DNA from: Candidatus Izemoplasma sp.
GTDB taxonomy: Bacteria > Bacillota_I > Bacilli_A > Izemoplasmatales > Izemoplasmataceae
Direction: 5' to 3'
NCBI GenBank assembly: GCA_007116205.1
Contig: SKIY01000134.1
Coordinates: forward strand, 1-9,971
Length of the DNA stretch: 9,971 bases
The notes under the pieces are model-generated. The model had not been told where the DNA came from and made no database searches. It saw nothing but the letters and a program-made list of their open reading frames with translations. Positions 1-6,526 of the stretch are shown here, piece after piece (within the stretch, counting starts at the first letter, position 1; the number at the start of each line of letters is the position of its first letter). A program made the position numbers and the translations under genes.

Positions 1-356
1 CTGAGATTTGGATTCAAAAAATGGCGCAGTATTTAAATATTCAACCTGGAAAAGCAAGTGATGGACTTTTACAAGATGTCCACTGGAGTGCAGGAATGTT
101 TGGGTATTTTCCGACTTATGCACTCGGTAGTGCCTATGCGGCTCAAATATATTATACGTTGATTAAAGAGTTAGATTTTGAGACGTTAATTCGTGAAAAT
201 AAAATTAGTGAAATTAATCGGTGGTTACAAGAAAAAATCCATATCTTTGGGTCGAGTAAGAAACCTTTGGAAATTTTAGAGGAAGTGACGCATGAGCCGT
301 TTAATCCGAAGTATTACATTCAATATTTAAAAGAAAAATATTCTAAGTTATACTAG
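1..356 (+). CDS. M32 family metallocarboxypeptidase, C-terminal fragment (5' end outside window)
   Basis: This is the 3' end of a gene that enters from the left edge; the first complete codon is GAG at 3-5 and the reading frame is open to the window edge, so the ATG at 21 is internal. The family (thermostable carboxypeptidase Taq type) removes C-terminal residues from peptides using a zinc ion held by an HEXXH motif, which would lie upstream and is not visible. Two family motifs are present: GLLQDVHW (the GXXQDXHW motif) and GYFPTYALG, followed by a charged helical tail ending in KEKYSKLY. About 118 residues of an expected roughly 500 are seen. It is probably cytoplasmic. The next gene starts 12 bases after the stop, so the two are likely co-transcribed. 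Family assignment is firm; substrate is unknown. Confidence 0.9.
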   Translation, partial: EIWIQKMAQYLNIQPGKASDGLLQDVHWSAGMFGYFPTYALGSAYAAQIYYTLIKELDFETLIRENKISEINRWLQEKIHIFGSSKKPLEILEEVTHEPFNPKYYIQYLKEKYSKLY

Positions 357-368
357 GGGTGAGTTTTT

Positions 369-872
369 ATGATTGATCGTTACTATGAACATAGTGAAGC
401 TTTATTAAAGCAATTACCAAAAGGGGTCTTTATTACGGTTAAAGGTGAAGAACAGGTGAACACGATGACGATTGCTTGGGGACATATTGGTGTTATTTGG
501 GGAAAACCGATGTTTATTGCATATGTGCGGTATTCTCGGTATACTTATGATATGTTGCTTAAGGCTGAGGATTATACTATTAATGTGCCTGTTGAGCAAG
601 ATTTACGTGCGGCGTTAAAGATTGCTGGGACGGAATCTGGACGAGATATTGATAAGTTTAAAAAAGCCGGTTTAACACTTCAAGCCGCTAAAAAAGTCAA
701 GACACCGATTATTAAAGATTGTCGGTTAAATTATGAATGTAAAATGATGTATCAGCAAACGATGGAACCAGCGTTGATTGATTCAACGGTAAAAGCACGT
801 TATTATCCTAACCATGATACGCATATTATGTTTTTTGGTGAGATTGTGGATGCGTATATGCGGGAGGAGTAA
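369..872 (+). CDS. flavin reductase family protein (FMN-binding split barrel)
   Basis: A 167-residue protein with the look of the flavin reductase-like domain, which binds FMN in a split beta-barrel. Visible family features are GVFITVKGEEQVNTMTIAWG at residues 19-38 (the strand and NxMTxxW segment near the flavin), a KPMFIAYVRYSRYT segment at 46-59, the YTINVP strand at 69-74, and HIMFFGEIVDAY at 152-163, matching the conserved H-x-x-x-x-GEV-type strand at the end of the domain. The start is preceded by a purine-rich AGGGGTGAG at 355-363. Members act as flavin reductases, as partners of oxygenases, or are of unknown role; nothing here identifies an electron acceptor. It lies between a peptidase and an acetyltransferase, with the stop codon abutting the next ATG. 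The fold is clear, the reaction is not. Confidence 0.82.
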   Translation: MIDRYYEHSEALLKQLPKGVFITVKGEEQVNTMTIAWGHIGVIWGKPMFIAYVRYSRYTYDMLLKAEDYTINVPVEQDLRAALKIAGTESGRDIDKFKKAGLTLQAAKKVKTPIIKDCRLNYECKMMYQQTMEPALIDSTVKARYYPNHDTHIMFFGEIVDAYMREE

Positions 873-1439
873 ATGAAAGATGTTGGGAGTAAGCTATTAA
901 AGGGAAAGCGCGTTATTTTGCGGAAGTTGACAAAACATGATGCGCTTGCAATGTATACGAATTGGTGTCAAGATCAAGCAGTTACAGACTATGTGCTATG
1001 GGAACCGCATGCGCACATTAAAGAAACGCAAGAGATATTAAATACGTGGGTGAAGGCCTATGATTCACCGTGGACGTATCGATGGGGGATTGTTTCACCG
1101 CGGACTGGACATTTAGTTGGAACGATTGATTGTGTGTATTTCTCTGAGCGTCATGAAGTTTGTGAGTTAGGGTATTGTTTGGCGCGTGATTATTGGAATC
1201 AAGGGATGATGACAGAAGCGGTTGAACTGGTTGTTCGTTTTCTTTTTGAAGCAGTGGGTGTAAACCGTATTGAAGCGCGACACGCGACACGTAATCCAGC
1301 TTCAGGTCGTGTTATGATACACGCAGGTATGAAGAAAGAAGGAACGCTGAGACAACGCCTTCAAAAACGCGCAGGTGATTTTTGGGATTTAGATTATTAT
1401 GCTATTTTAAGAGAAGATTACTATAAAAAGAATGAATAA
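873..1439 (+). CDS. GNAT family N-acetyltransferase, RimJ/RimL type
   Basis: A 188-residue single-domain GNAT protein that would transfer an acetyl group from acetyl-CoA to an amine. The RimJ/RimL subgroup opening GKRVILRKLTKHDA is at residues 11-24. The acetyl-CoA pyrophosphate-binding loop is W108-N-Q-G-M-M-T-E-A116 (consensus Q/R-x-x-G-x-G/A), with M113 where G or A is usual. The motif-B segment N141-PASGRVMIHAGM at 141-153 corresponds to the common N..S..v....GM/F signature. The start codon follows the upstream TAA directly, and its ribosome binding site GGGAGGAG (862-869) lies inside the preceding gene, so translation is probably coupled. Related proteins acetylate ribosomal protein N-termini or small molecules such as antibiotics; the substrate cannot be told from the sequence. 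Confidence 0.88.
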   Translation: MKDVGSKLLKGKRVILRKLTKHDALAMYTNWCQDQAVTDYVLWEPHAHIKETQEILNTWVKAYDSPWTYRWGIVSPRTGHLVGTIDCVYFSERHEVCELGYCLARDYWNQGMMTEAVELVVRFLFEAVGVNRIEARHATRNPASGRVMIHAGMKKEGTLRQRLQKRAGDFWDLDYYAILREDYYKKNE

Positions 1440-1440
1440 A

Positions 1441-1445
1441 AGGAG
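1441..1445 (+). promoter_or_regulatory. ribosome binding site that sets the folD start
   Basis: AAAAGGAG ends at 1445. An in-frame ATG at 1446 touches it directly and cannot be used efficiently; the ATG at 1452 is six bases away, the normal spacing. This supports 1452 as the true start, with the protein beginning MSNIISGK. Confidence 0.75.
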
Positions 1446-1451
1446 ATGACT

Positions 1452-2303
1452 ATGAGTAATATTATTAGTGGAAAAGCATTATCAAAAGAAATTCGTGCAG
1501 AGGTAAAAGTTGAAGTTGATGCATTAAGAGAAAAATTTAACAAGGTGCCGCATTTGGTAGTTGTTCTTGTGGGGGACGATCCTGCGAGTTTATCATATGT
1601 TACGGCAAAAGAGCGTGCGTGTATTCGTGCGGGGATGAAAAGTACGTTAATTCGTAAAGATGAAAGCATCACGGAAAAAGCATTGCTTGATTTAATTCAC
1701 GATCTTAATGAAGATCCGGATGTTCATGGTATTTTGGTTCAATTACCGGTACCTGATCACATTGATGATAATAAAGTTATCGATGCAATTAAAAAAGAAA
1801 AAGATGTGGATGGATTCCATCCTTTGAATGTTGCGGCTGTGCATTTAGGAACTAAAGGTATTTTACCAGCGACACCTAAAGGGATTTTAACAATGTTAAA
1901 AAGTACCAATACTGAAATTAAAGGGAAACAGGCGTTGGTTATTGGACGGAGCAATATTGTTGGTAAACCTGTAGCGATGTTGTTGCTTAAGGAACATGCG
2001 ACGGTTACCATTGCGCATTCACGTACAAAAAACATGAAGGAACTTGCTTTACAAGCAGATATTATTGTTGCGGCGGTTGGTCGTGCAAACATGGTGACTG
2101 CGGATATGGTTAAAGAAGGCGCTATCATTATTGATGTTGGTGTGAACCGTGTGAATGATAAGCTTGTTGGTGATGTTGATTTTGAAGCAGTAAAAGAAAA
2201 AGCATCGTTTATTACGCCTGTACCTGGTGGGGTAGGGCCGATGACGATTGCGTCGTTGTTGCAAAATACAGTGGAATGCTTTTTAATGATAGAAGATAAG
2301 TAA
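1452..2303 (+). CDS. folD: bifunctional methylenetetrahydrofolate dehydrogenase / methenyltetrahydrofolate cyclohydrolase
   Basis: FolD interconverts 5,10-methylene-, 5,10-methenyl- and 10-formyl-tetrahydrofolate in the cytoplasm using NADP(H), supplying formyl groups for purine synthesis. The 283-residue length is typical. The catalytic Y49-x-x-x-K53 pair lies in GDDPASLSYVTAKERA; VQLPVP is at 96-101, D118-V-D-G-F-H-P in the folate site, the Rossmann segment G165-RSNIVGKP-173, and the C-terminal TPVPGGVGPMT at 255-265. The often seen LPCTPKG is LPATPKG here (A140 for Cys), a change not expected to abolish activity. The start at 1452 is chosen from ribosome binding site spacing. It sits 12 bases after the acetyltransferase and 19 bases before purB, which uses the same purine pathway, so co-expression makes metabolic sense. 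Confidence 0.97.
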   Translation: MSNIISGKALSKEIRAEVKVEVDALREKFNKVPHLVVVLVGDDPASLSYVTAKERACIRAGMKSTLIRKDESITEKALLDLIHDLNEDPDVHGILVQLPVPDHIDDNKVIDAIKKEKDVDGFHPLNVAAVHLGTKGILPATPKGILTMLKSTNTEIKGKQALVIGRSNIVGKPVAMLLLKEHATVTIAHSRTKNMKELALQADIIVAAVGRANMVTADMVKEGAIIIDVGVNRVNDKLVGDVDFEAVKEKASFITPVPGGVGPMTIASLLQNTVECFLMIEDK

Positions 2304-2322
2304 ATATTGAGGGTGAAAAGCG

Positions 2323-3627
2323 ATGATTGAAAGATATAGTTTAGATGCAATGCGTGCGTTGTTTGAAGACCGCGCTAAATTTCAAGCGTATTTAGAGGTG
2401 GAAATTGCTGCACTTGAGGCCTTTGCTGAGTTGCAGGTAGTTCCGCTTGCTGATGTACGTAAGATTGAAGCTAAGGCTAAAATAGATGTTGAACGTATTC
2501 ATGAAATTGAAGCGGATACGAAGCATGATGTCATCGCTTTTACTCGAAGTATATCTGAGCAATTAGGAAAAGAGAAACAATGGTTTCATTATGGATTAAC
2601 GAGTACGGATGTAGTTGATACGGCCTTAGCATTACAGTATAAGAAGGCTGTAGCGATTATTCGACCGAAGGTTTTGGCGTTTATGAACGTATTAAAAGCT
2701 AAGGCTATAGCGTATAAAGGGTTGGCTTGTATTGGTAGAACCCATGGGATTCATGCTGAGGTAACGGCGTTTGGGCTTAAATTTGCGCTTTGGTATGAGG
2801 ACTTTAAGCGGCATTTAAAACGCTTTGATGCGGCTTGCGAAGAAGCGATTGCAGGGAAGATTAGTGGTGCGGTTGGAAATTTTGCGAACACACCGCCTTT
2901 TGTGCAAGATTTTGTTTGTGAGAAGTTGGGGTTGGTGAGTGTTAACATTTCAACACAAACGTTACAGCGCGATCGACATCTTGCTTTGATGCAAGCTTTG
3001 GTCATGTTTTCAACGGAGATTGAGAAGATTGCCTTAGAGATTCGGCATTTACAACGCACTGAAGTTCGTGAAGTGAGTGAATATTTTGATGAGAAGCAAA
3101 AAGGGTCTTCAGCGATGCCGCATAAGAAGAATCCGATTGCGTCTGAAAATATGTGTGGTTGTGCACGGTTGATGCGCGGGTATTTAAGCAGTGTTAGTGA
3201 GAATGTTGCTTTATGGCATGAACGTGACATTTCACATTCTTCTGTGGAACGGGTTGCTTTTCCTGATGCGTTTATGTTACTTGATTATATGTTGACGCGT
3301 TATGAAAAGGTTATGCGCAGATTAATTGTTCATGAAGCACGCGTAGGAGAAAATATTGATATGACGTATGGTGTTATTTTTTCTCAGCGGGTTATGCATG
3401 CTTTAATTGATTGTGGCATGAGCCGTGAAGCAGCGTATGATTTAGTACAACCATTGGCGCTTAAAGCGTTTGAATCGAAGCAGGCTTTCTTTGATGTGTT
3501 GAGTAATACGCAAGCGATACGCGAGGTTTTAAACCACGAGATGTTATTAGAGTGTTTTGATGTAAATTATTATTTAAGAGCGGTCGATACTATTTTTGAG
3601 CGTGTGTTTGGGGATGGTAAGGCATGA
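2323..3627 (+). CDS. purB: adenylosuccinate lyase
   Basis: PurB catalyses two fumarate-releasing eliminations: SAICAR to AICAR in de novo IMP synthesis, and adenylosuccinate to AMP. The 434-residue protein belongs to the fumarase/aspartase superfamily. Catalytic and binding histidines fall at H68 (KHDV), H89 (WFHYG) and H141 (GRTHG), matching the numbering of the Bacillus subtilis enzyme. TSTDVVD is at 93-99. The superfamily signature GSSAMPHKKNP is at 261-271 and contains the catalytic serine S263; HERDISHSSVER at 299-310 is also conserved. It functions as a homotetramer with shared active sites. The ribosome binding site is GAGGGTG at 2309-2315. The stop codon overlaps the start of the next gene (ATGA), so translation of that gene is probably coupled to purB. 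Confidence 0.98.
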   Translation: MIERYSLDAMRALFEDRAKFQAYLEVEIAALEAFAELQVVPLADVRKIEAKAKIDVERIHEIEADTKHDVIAFTRSISEQLGKEKQWFHYGLTSTDVVDTALALQYKKAVAIIRPKVLAFMNVLKAKAIAYKGLACIGRTHGIHAEVTAFGLKFALWYEDFKRHLKRFDAACEEAIAGKISGAVGNFANTPPFVQDFVCEKLGLVSVNISTQTLQRDRHLALMQALVMFSTEIEKIALEIRHLQRTEVREVSEYFDEKQKGSSAMPHKKNPIASENMCGCARLMRGYLSSVSENVALWHERDISHSSVERVAFPDAFMLLDYMLTRYEKVMRRLIVHEARVGENIDMTYGVIFSQRVMHALIDCGMSREAAYDLVQPLALKAFESKQAFFDVLSNTQAIREVLNHEMLLECFDVNYYLRAVDTIFERVFGDGKA

Positions 3628-4280
3628 AAATTTTAAAAGTTGTTGTTTCTGTTGCGTATGCGGTGGTATTAATTATGCTTTTTGCATCACTTTTAACGAG
3701 TAATGCGTATATGCGTTTGTCAAAGGGGTTATATGCCTCACATGATGATATTGATTATGATCATGATTATGTTGCAGGGCAATTGATTGATTATTTGAAT
3801 TACCGCCATGATGATTTATTATTTGGTGCTGATGCGAATGATAACACTGTTTTAATGCGAGATATTGAGATACGACATATGGTTGATGTGCGAGATGTTT
3901 ATACAATGTTACGGCTGATTGCTTTGGGGTGTTTTGTTTTTGTCGTCGGTGTTTCTGTAATGCTTTATCGAAAAAATAAAACTGCTTTTTATGATATGTT
4001 TAAAAACATCTTTTGGGTACCACTAGGGTTTTTTATTTTTGTAGGAACATGGTTTTTAATTGATTTTGGTCGAATATTTACATGGTTTCATTTATTGTTT
4101 TTCAGTAATGATGATTGGATTTTACGCAGTGATGATGTTTTAATTCGTTTATTACCGAGTAATTTTTGGTTGGTAAGTGGGAGTATTATATTGTTAGGAA
4201 CTGTTGTAATGCTTGCGTTGACAGTGATTTTAAATGAACGTTTTATAAAGCCACAAATTAAAAAAAATACATTAAATTAA
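3624..4280 (+). CDS. lit: integral membrane protein of the TIGR01906/DUF1461 family, Lit-like lipoprotein intramolecular transacylase
   Basis: A 218-residue membrane protein with four predicted helices (about 4-25, 95-115, 127-148 and 183-204) and an extracytoplasmic loop between helices 1 and 2. The family-defining segments are visible: EIRHMVDVRDVY at 82-93, and F-x-x-x-F-H-x-x-F-F around 152-160 followed by NDDW and the acidic LIRLLP stretch to residue 178. Known Lit enzymes of Enterococcus and Bacillus cereus move an acyl chain within a diacylated lipoprotein to make lyso-form lipoprotein, using two conserved histidines; H85 and H156 here occupy those positions. The start overlaps purB by four bases and has only a weak ribosome binding site, suggesting coupled translation. 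Family placement is from memory of its motifs; enzymatic activity is inferred. No copper-resistance genes, the usual neighbours of plasmid-borne lit copies, are nearby. Confidence 0.75.
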   Translation: MKILKVVVSVAYAVVLIMLFASLLTSNAYMRLSKGLYASHDDIDYDHDYVAGQLIDYLNYRHDDLLFGADANDNTVLMRDIEIRHMVDVRDVYTMLRLIALGCFVFVVGVSVMLYRKNKTAFYDMFKNIFWVPLGFFIFVGTWFLIDFGRIFTWFHLLFFSNDDWILRSDDVLIRLLPSNFWLVSGSIILLGTVVMLALTVILNERFIKPQIKKNTLN

Positions 4281-4288
4281 ATTTACTA

Positions 4289-4318
4289 TTGATTTCAGAA
4301 AACAGTCTATAGTAGAAT
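4289..4318 (+). promoter_or_regulatory. candidate sigma-A promoter of the purine permease gene
   Basis: TTGATT (4289-4294) and TAGAAT (4313-4318) are separated by 18 bases, a usable sigma-A arrangement. Transcription would begin near 4325, just before the riboswitch aptamer. An overlapping TATAGT at 4308 is an alternative -10. No terminator separates this promoter from the upstream gene, so readthrough may also reach the riboswitch. Confidence 0.45.
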
Positions 4319-4329
4319 GAGATTGGTTG

Positions 4330-4400
4330 GTATCGTATATGATCAGAAATAGGGTCTGATTGTCTCTACCCCGGCACCGTAAATTTCGGGACTATGATAC
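4330..4400 (+). ncRNA. purine riboswitch aptamer, guanine type
   Basis: The full three-way junction can be laid out. P1 is GTATCGT (4330-4336) with ATGATAC (4394-4400). J1/2 starts ATAT, keeping the U22 and A23 equivalents. P2 is seven pairs, GATCAGA (4341-4347) with TCTGATT (4355-4361), closed by loop AATAGGG. J2/3 and the start of P3 read GTCTCTACC. P3 carries the conserved loop ACCGTAAAT. J3/1 is ACTATG. The base equivalent to position 74 is C4392, which pairs with guanine; adenine-sensing members have U there. The usual U48 is C, and P3 has one extra pair and a C-U mismatch relative to the B. subtilis xpt aptamer. With the downstream terminator it should switch the permease gene off when guanine or hypoxanthine is plentiful. 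Confidence 0.95.
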
Positions 4401-4402
4401 GT

Positions 4403-4435
4403 AATAGGATTTCGAGAGAATTCTCCTATTTTTTT
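4403..4435 (+). terminator. riboswitch expression platform: intrinsic terminator
   Basis: AATAGGA (4403-4409) pairs with TCCTATT (4424-4430), and a run of seven T ends at 4435. It begins three bases after the aptamer's P1 helix, the usual layout of a guanine-responsive OFF switch. An internal palindrome GAGAATTCTC (4416-4425) offers an alternative pairing. I could not identify one dominant antiterminator. Confidence 0.85.
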
Positions 4436-4481
4436 GGTTTTTACGTACACAACCACAAAAAAATGAGGAGGATTTTTTTTA

Positions 4482-5885
4482 ATGGTTGAAAAGATCAGTA
4501 AGTTTTTCAAGCTAGAAGAGCGCAATACCACAATGCGCACAGAGATTTTAGCAGGGGTTACAACATTTTTAGCTATGGCGTATATTTTGCCAGTAAACTC
4601 GAATATGTTGAATGATGCGGGCGTCCCTTTTGGTGGCGTGTTCTTTGCGACAGTTGTCGCGTCGATGATTGCGTGTTTGGTTATGGGATTAGTGGCAAAT
4701 TATCCGGTAGCGCTAGCACCAGGTATGGGAATTAATGCGTTCTTTACTTACAATGTTGTATTGTTTGGCTTTGAAGGTGTTGAATGGCGTGGAGCATTGG
4801 CTGCAGTATTTCTTTCTGGGATACTATTCTTAATTGTTTCGATAACCGGTGTTCGTCGTAAAGTTATTAATGCGGTACCACAAGGGTTAAAATATGCCGT
4901 TGGTGCAGGGATTGGTTTCTTTATTACCTTTATCGGACTAAAGAATGCTGGTATTGTTGTTGCCTCACCTGCGACTTTAGTTGAGTTAGGTAATTTGAGT
5001 TATCCACCTGTTTTACTTGCGATTTTTGGGTTGATTTTAGTTGTCGTACTTTATTCTATGGGGAACAAGTTTGCGTTAATTATATCGATTGTTTCTACGG
5101 CAGTTTTAGGATTAATTTTAGGGGCACTTGGTGTTGATTTGATGCCAGCGTATTCTACTGATTTTTCTGTTGGATTTATGGGTGATGTAGGCGATACGAT
5201 TTTTGCACCGTTCCGTGGTGGATTCCAAGAGTTATTCTCTCATCCATCAGCTTGGTTTATTATCTTTATCTTCTTATTTGTTGATTTCTTTGATACAGCG
5301 GGAACACTTATGGCTGTAGGAAATCAAGCAGGATTAATTAATGAAGATAGTGAACTTATTGGTGGCGATCGTGCGTTATTTGCGGATGCAATCGGTACTG
5401 TATCTGGTTCTGTTTTAGGAACAAGTACTGTTACGAGTTACATTGAATCATCAACAGGGATTGAACAAGGTGGTCGTACGGGATTAACTGCAGTTACGGT
5501 TGCAGCATTATTCTTATTGTCACTTTTCATCTATCCATTATTAAGTGTTGTTACTGGTATTAATGAGTTTGCTATGATTGATGGGGAAGAAGTACTTGTA
5601 GCAACATATTCTCCAGTTACAGCGATGGCATTAATTATGGTTGGGGCGTTAATGGTTACGCAGTTAAAAAATATCAATTGGGATGATAAAGCTATTTTGA
5701 TTCCTTCATTCTTGACGATTGTGTTTATGATTTTTGCATTCTCAATTGCTGAAGGTATTGCGGTTGGATTTATTTTCTATCCAATTATTATGGTGGCTAC
5801 AAAACGTGCTAAAGAAGTTAATCCAATTATGTATGCTTTAATGGTTGTGTTTATCTTATTCTTTGCGTTACAGGTAATTATGTAA
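4482..5885 (+). CDS. pbuG: NCS2 family purine permease, AzgA subgroup (guanine/hypoxanthine type)
   Basis: A 467-residue polytopic membrane protein that would import purine bases, probably by proton symport. AzgA-family features are EILAGVTTFLAMAYILPVNS at 21-40, the half-helix motif NYPVALAPGMGINAFFTY at 73-90, VDFFDTAGTL at 267-276, and the second substrate-site region ADAIGTVSGSVLGTSTVTSY at 301-320 followed by IESSTGIEQGGRTGL. Hydrophobic segments fit the 14-helix NCS2 fold. The ribosome binding site is GAGGAGG at 4465-4471. Control by a guanine-type riboswitch points to guanine or hypoxanthine as substrate, as for B. subtilis pbuG, but the paralogue PbuO is in the same family, so the symbol is an inference from regulation as much as sequence. 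The gene is monocistronic and ends at a strong terminator. Confidence 0.92.
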   Translation: MVEKISKFFKLEERNTTMRTEILAGVTTFLAMAYILPVNSNMLNDAGVPFGGVFFATVVASMIACLVMGLVANYPVALAPGMGINAFFTYNVVLFGFEGVEWRGALAAVFLSGILFLIVSITGVRRKVINAVPQGLKYAVGAGIGFFITFIGLKNAGIVVASPATLVELGNLSYPPVLLAIFGLILVVVLYSMGNKFALIISIVSTAVLGLILGALGVDLMPAYSTDFSVGFMGDVGDTIFAPFRGGFQELFSHPSAWFIIFIFLFVDFFDTAGTLMAVGNQAGLINEDSELIGGDRALFADAIGTVSGSVLGTSTVTSYIESSTGIEQGGRTGLTAVTVAALFLLSLFIYPLLSVVTGINEFAMIDGEEVLVATYSPVTAMALIMVGALMVTQLKNINWDDKAILIPSFLTIVFMIFAFSIAEGIAVGFIFYPIIMVATKRAKEVNPIMYALMVVFILFFALQVIM

Positions 5886-5892
5886 GGTGTTT

Positions 5893-5929
5893 AAAGGCTG
5901 TGATTTCACAGCCTTTTTTTTATTTTTTT
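5893..5929 (+). terminator. rho-independent terminator after the purine permease gene
   Basis: AAAGGCTGTG (5893-5902) pairs perfectly with CACAGCCTTT (5907-5916) around an ATTT loop. T-tracts run 5914-5921 and 5923-5929. It starts eight bases after the stop codon. Confidence 0.95.
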
Positions 5930-5957
5930 GTAGAGTGATAGCGCTTTTATCTTACGG

Positions 5958-5986
5958 TTTACAATACGGTGTAGATAATATACAAT
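5958..5986 (+). promoter_or_regulatory. sigma-A type promoter for pyrR-glyA
   Basis: TTTACA (5958-5963) and TACAAT (5981-5986) are 17 bases apart, each one mismatch from consensus. Transcription should start near 5993, leaving an untranslated leader of only about 18 bases, too short to hold a PyrR-binding attenuator. Confidence 0.65.
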
Positions 5987-5998
5987 AGTATTAGACTT

Positions 5999-6004
5999 GA
6001 GGTG
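5999..6004 (+). promoter_or_regulatory. ribosome binding site that sets the pyrR start
   Basis: GAGGTG at 5999-6004 is six bases before the ATG at 6011. An in-frame GTG at 6002 lies within this site and so is not the start. Confidence 0.7.
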
Positions 6005-6010
6005 AATGTT

Positions 6011-6526
6011 ATGAGATTATTGTGGGATGATTTGACGGTTGAACGGACGTTAAAAAGGATTACGCATGAGATTATTGAACGCGTGGGTAAATTTGATAAT
6101 TTACTGCTTTTTGGCATTGAGAAAAAAGGGGTTCGACTTGCTGAAATGATTGGAGAGAATCTTCAACGTTTCGAAGGTGTTGAGGTACCTGTTTATTCAC
6201 TTGATATTTCGCCTTTTCGTGATGATGCACCATCTGAGGCAAAACATAAGTTGGCTATTACAACAAAGGATAAACATATTATTGTTGTGGATGATGTTTT
6301 ATATACAGGAAGAACGGTGCGTGCGGCAATGGATGCGATTATTGCGCTAGGGAGACCTTCTAAAATTCAATTTGCGGTATTGATTGATCGTGGACATCGT
6401 GAGTTACCGATACGGGCGGATTATGTTGGTAAGAATGTTCCAACACGGTTTAATGAAAGTATTGTAGTAAATGAAACTGGCGTATACATAAGCCAACATC
6501 AGGAGGATAATGATGGAGACAATTAA
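6011..6526 (+). CDS. pyrR: PyrR: bifunctional pyrimidine operon regulator / uracil phosphoribosyltransferase
   Basis: PyrR binds UMP and attenuates pyr mRNAs, and also has uracil phosphoribosyltransferase activity. The PRPP-binding motif VVDDVLYTGRTVRAAMDA is at residues 92-109, and the diagnostic DRGHRELPIRADYVGKN at 126-142. In the N-terminal helix R16, H19 and R24 line up with RNA-contact residues R19, H22 and R27 of B. subtilis PyrR, but the T18 position is K15. The pyrophosphate loop reads GIEKKG (35-40) instead of GIKTRG, the flexible loop before the PRPP motif is about eight residues shorter, and the C-terminus is an acidic tail (QEDNDGDN). The protein is 171 residues against about 180 usually. 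No pyr biosynthetic gene is adjacent; it overlaps glyA by 14 bases. Either a true regulator acting in trans or mainly an enzyme. Confidence 0.9.
   Translation: MRLLWDDLTVERTLKRITHEIIERVGKFDNLLLFGIEKKGVRLAEMIGENLQRFEGVEVPVYSLDISPFRDDAPSEAKHKLAITTKDKHIIVVDDVLYTGRTVRAAMDAIIALGRPSKIQFAVLIDRGHRELPIRADYVGKNVPTRFNESIVVNETGVYISQHQEDNDGDN
6501..6506 (+). promoter_or_regulatory. ribosome binding site that sets the glyA start
   Basis: A perfect AGGAGG lies inside the end of pyrR. Two ATG codons follow in tandem: 6510 (three bases away) and 6513 (six bases away). The second has the better spacing, giving a protein beginning METIKKRD. Confidence 0.65.

Noticed and set aside
1446..1451. Upstream ATG for folD
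   Set aside because: It touches the ribosome binding site; the ATG at 1452 has normal spacing.
1757..2350. 197-codon open frame on the minus strand
   Set aside because: It is antisense to folD, whose protein motifs are complete; the reverse product is low-complexity S/T/A/I-rich and has no recognisable domain or ribosome binding site.
2751..3230. 159-codon open frame on the minus strand
   Set aside because: It lies opposite the catalytic core of purB and encodes nothing recognisable; a shadow frame.
4343..4540. 65-codon minus-strand frame across the riboswitch
   Set aside because: The + strand folds as a guanine aptamer and terminator and carries the permease start; no supporting signal on the minus strand.
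6002..6010. GTG start for pyrR
   Set aside because: The GTG is part of the GAGGTG ribosome binding site of the ATG at 6011.
5987..6010. PyrR-binding attenuator in front of pyrR
   Set aside because: The leader from the predicted start site is about 18 bases with no stem and no terminator.
6150..6350. 66-codon + frame inside pyrR
   Set aside because: Shifted frame within a well-conserved gene, no ribosome binding site.
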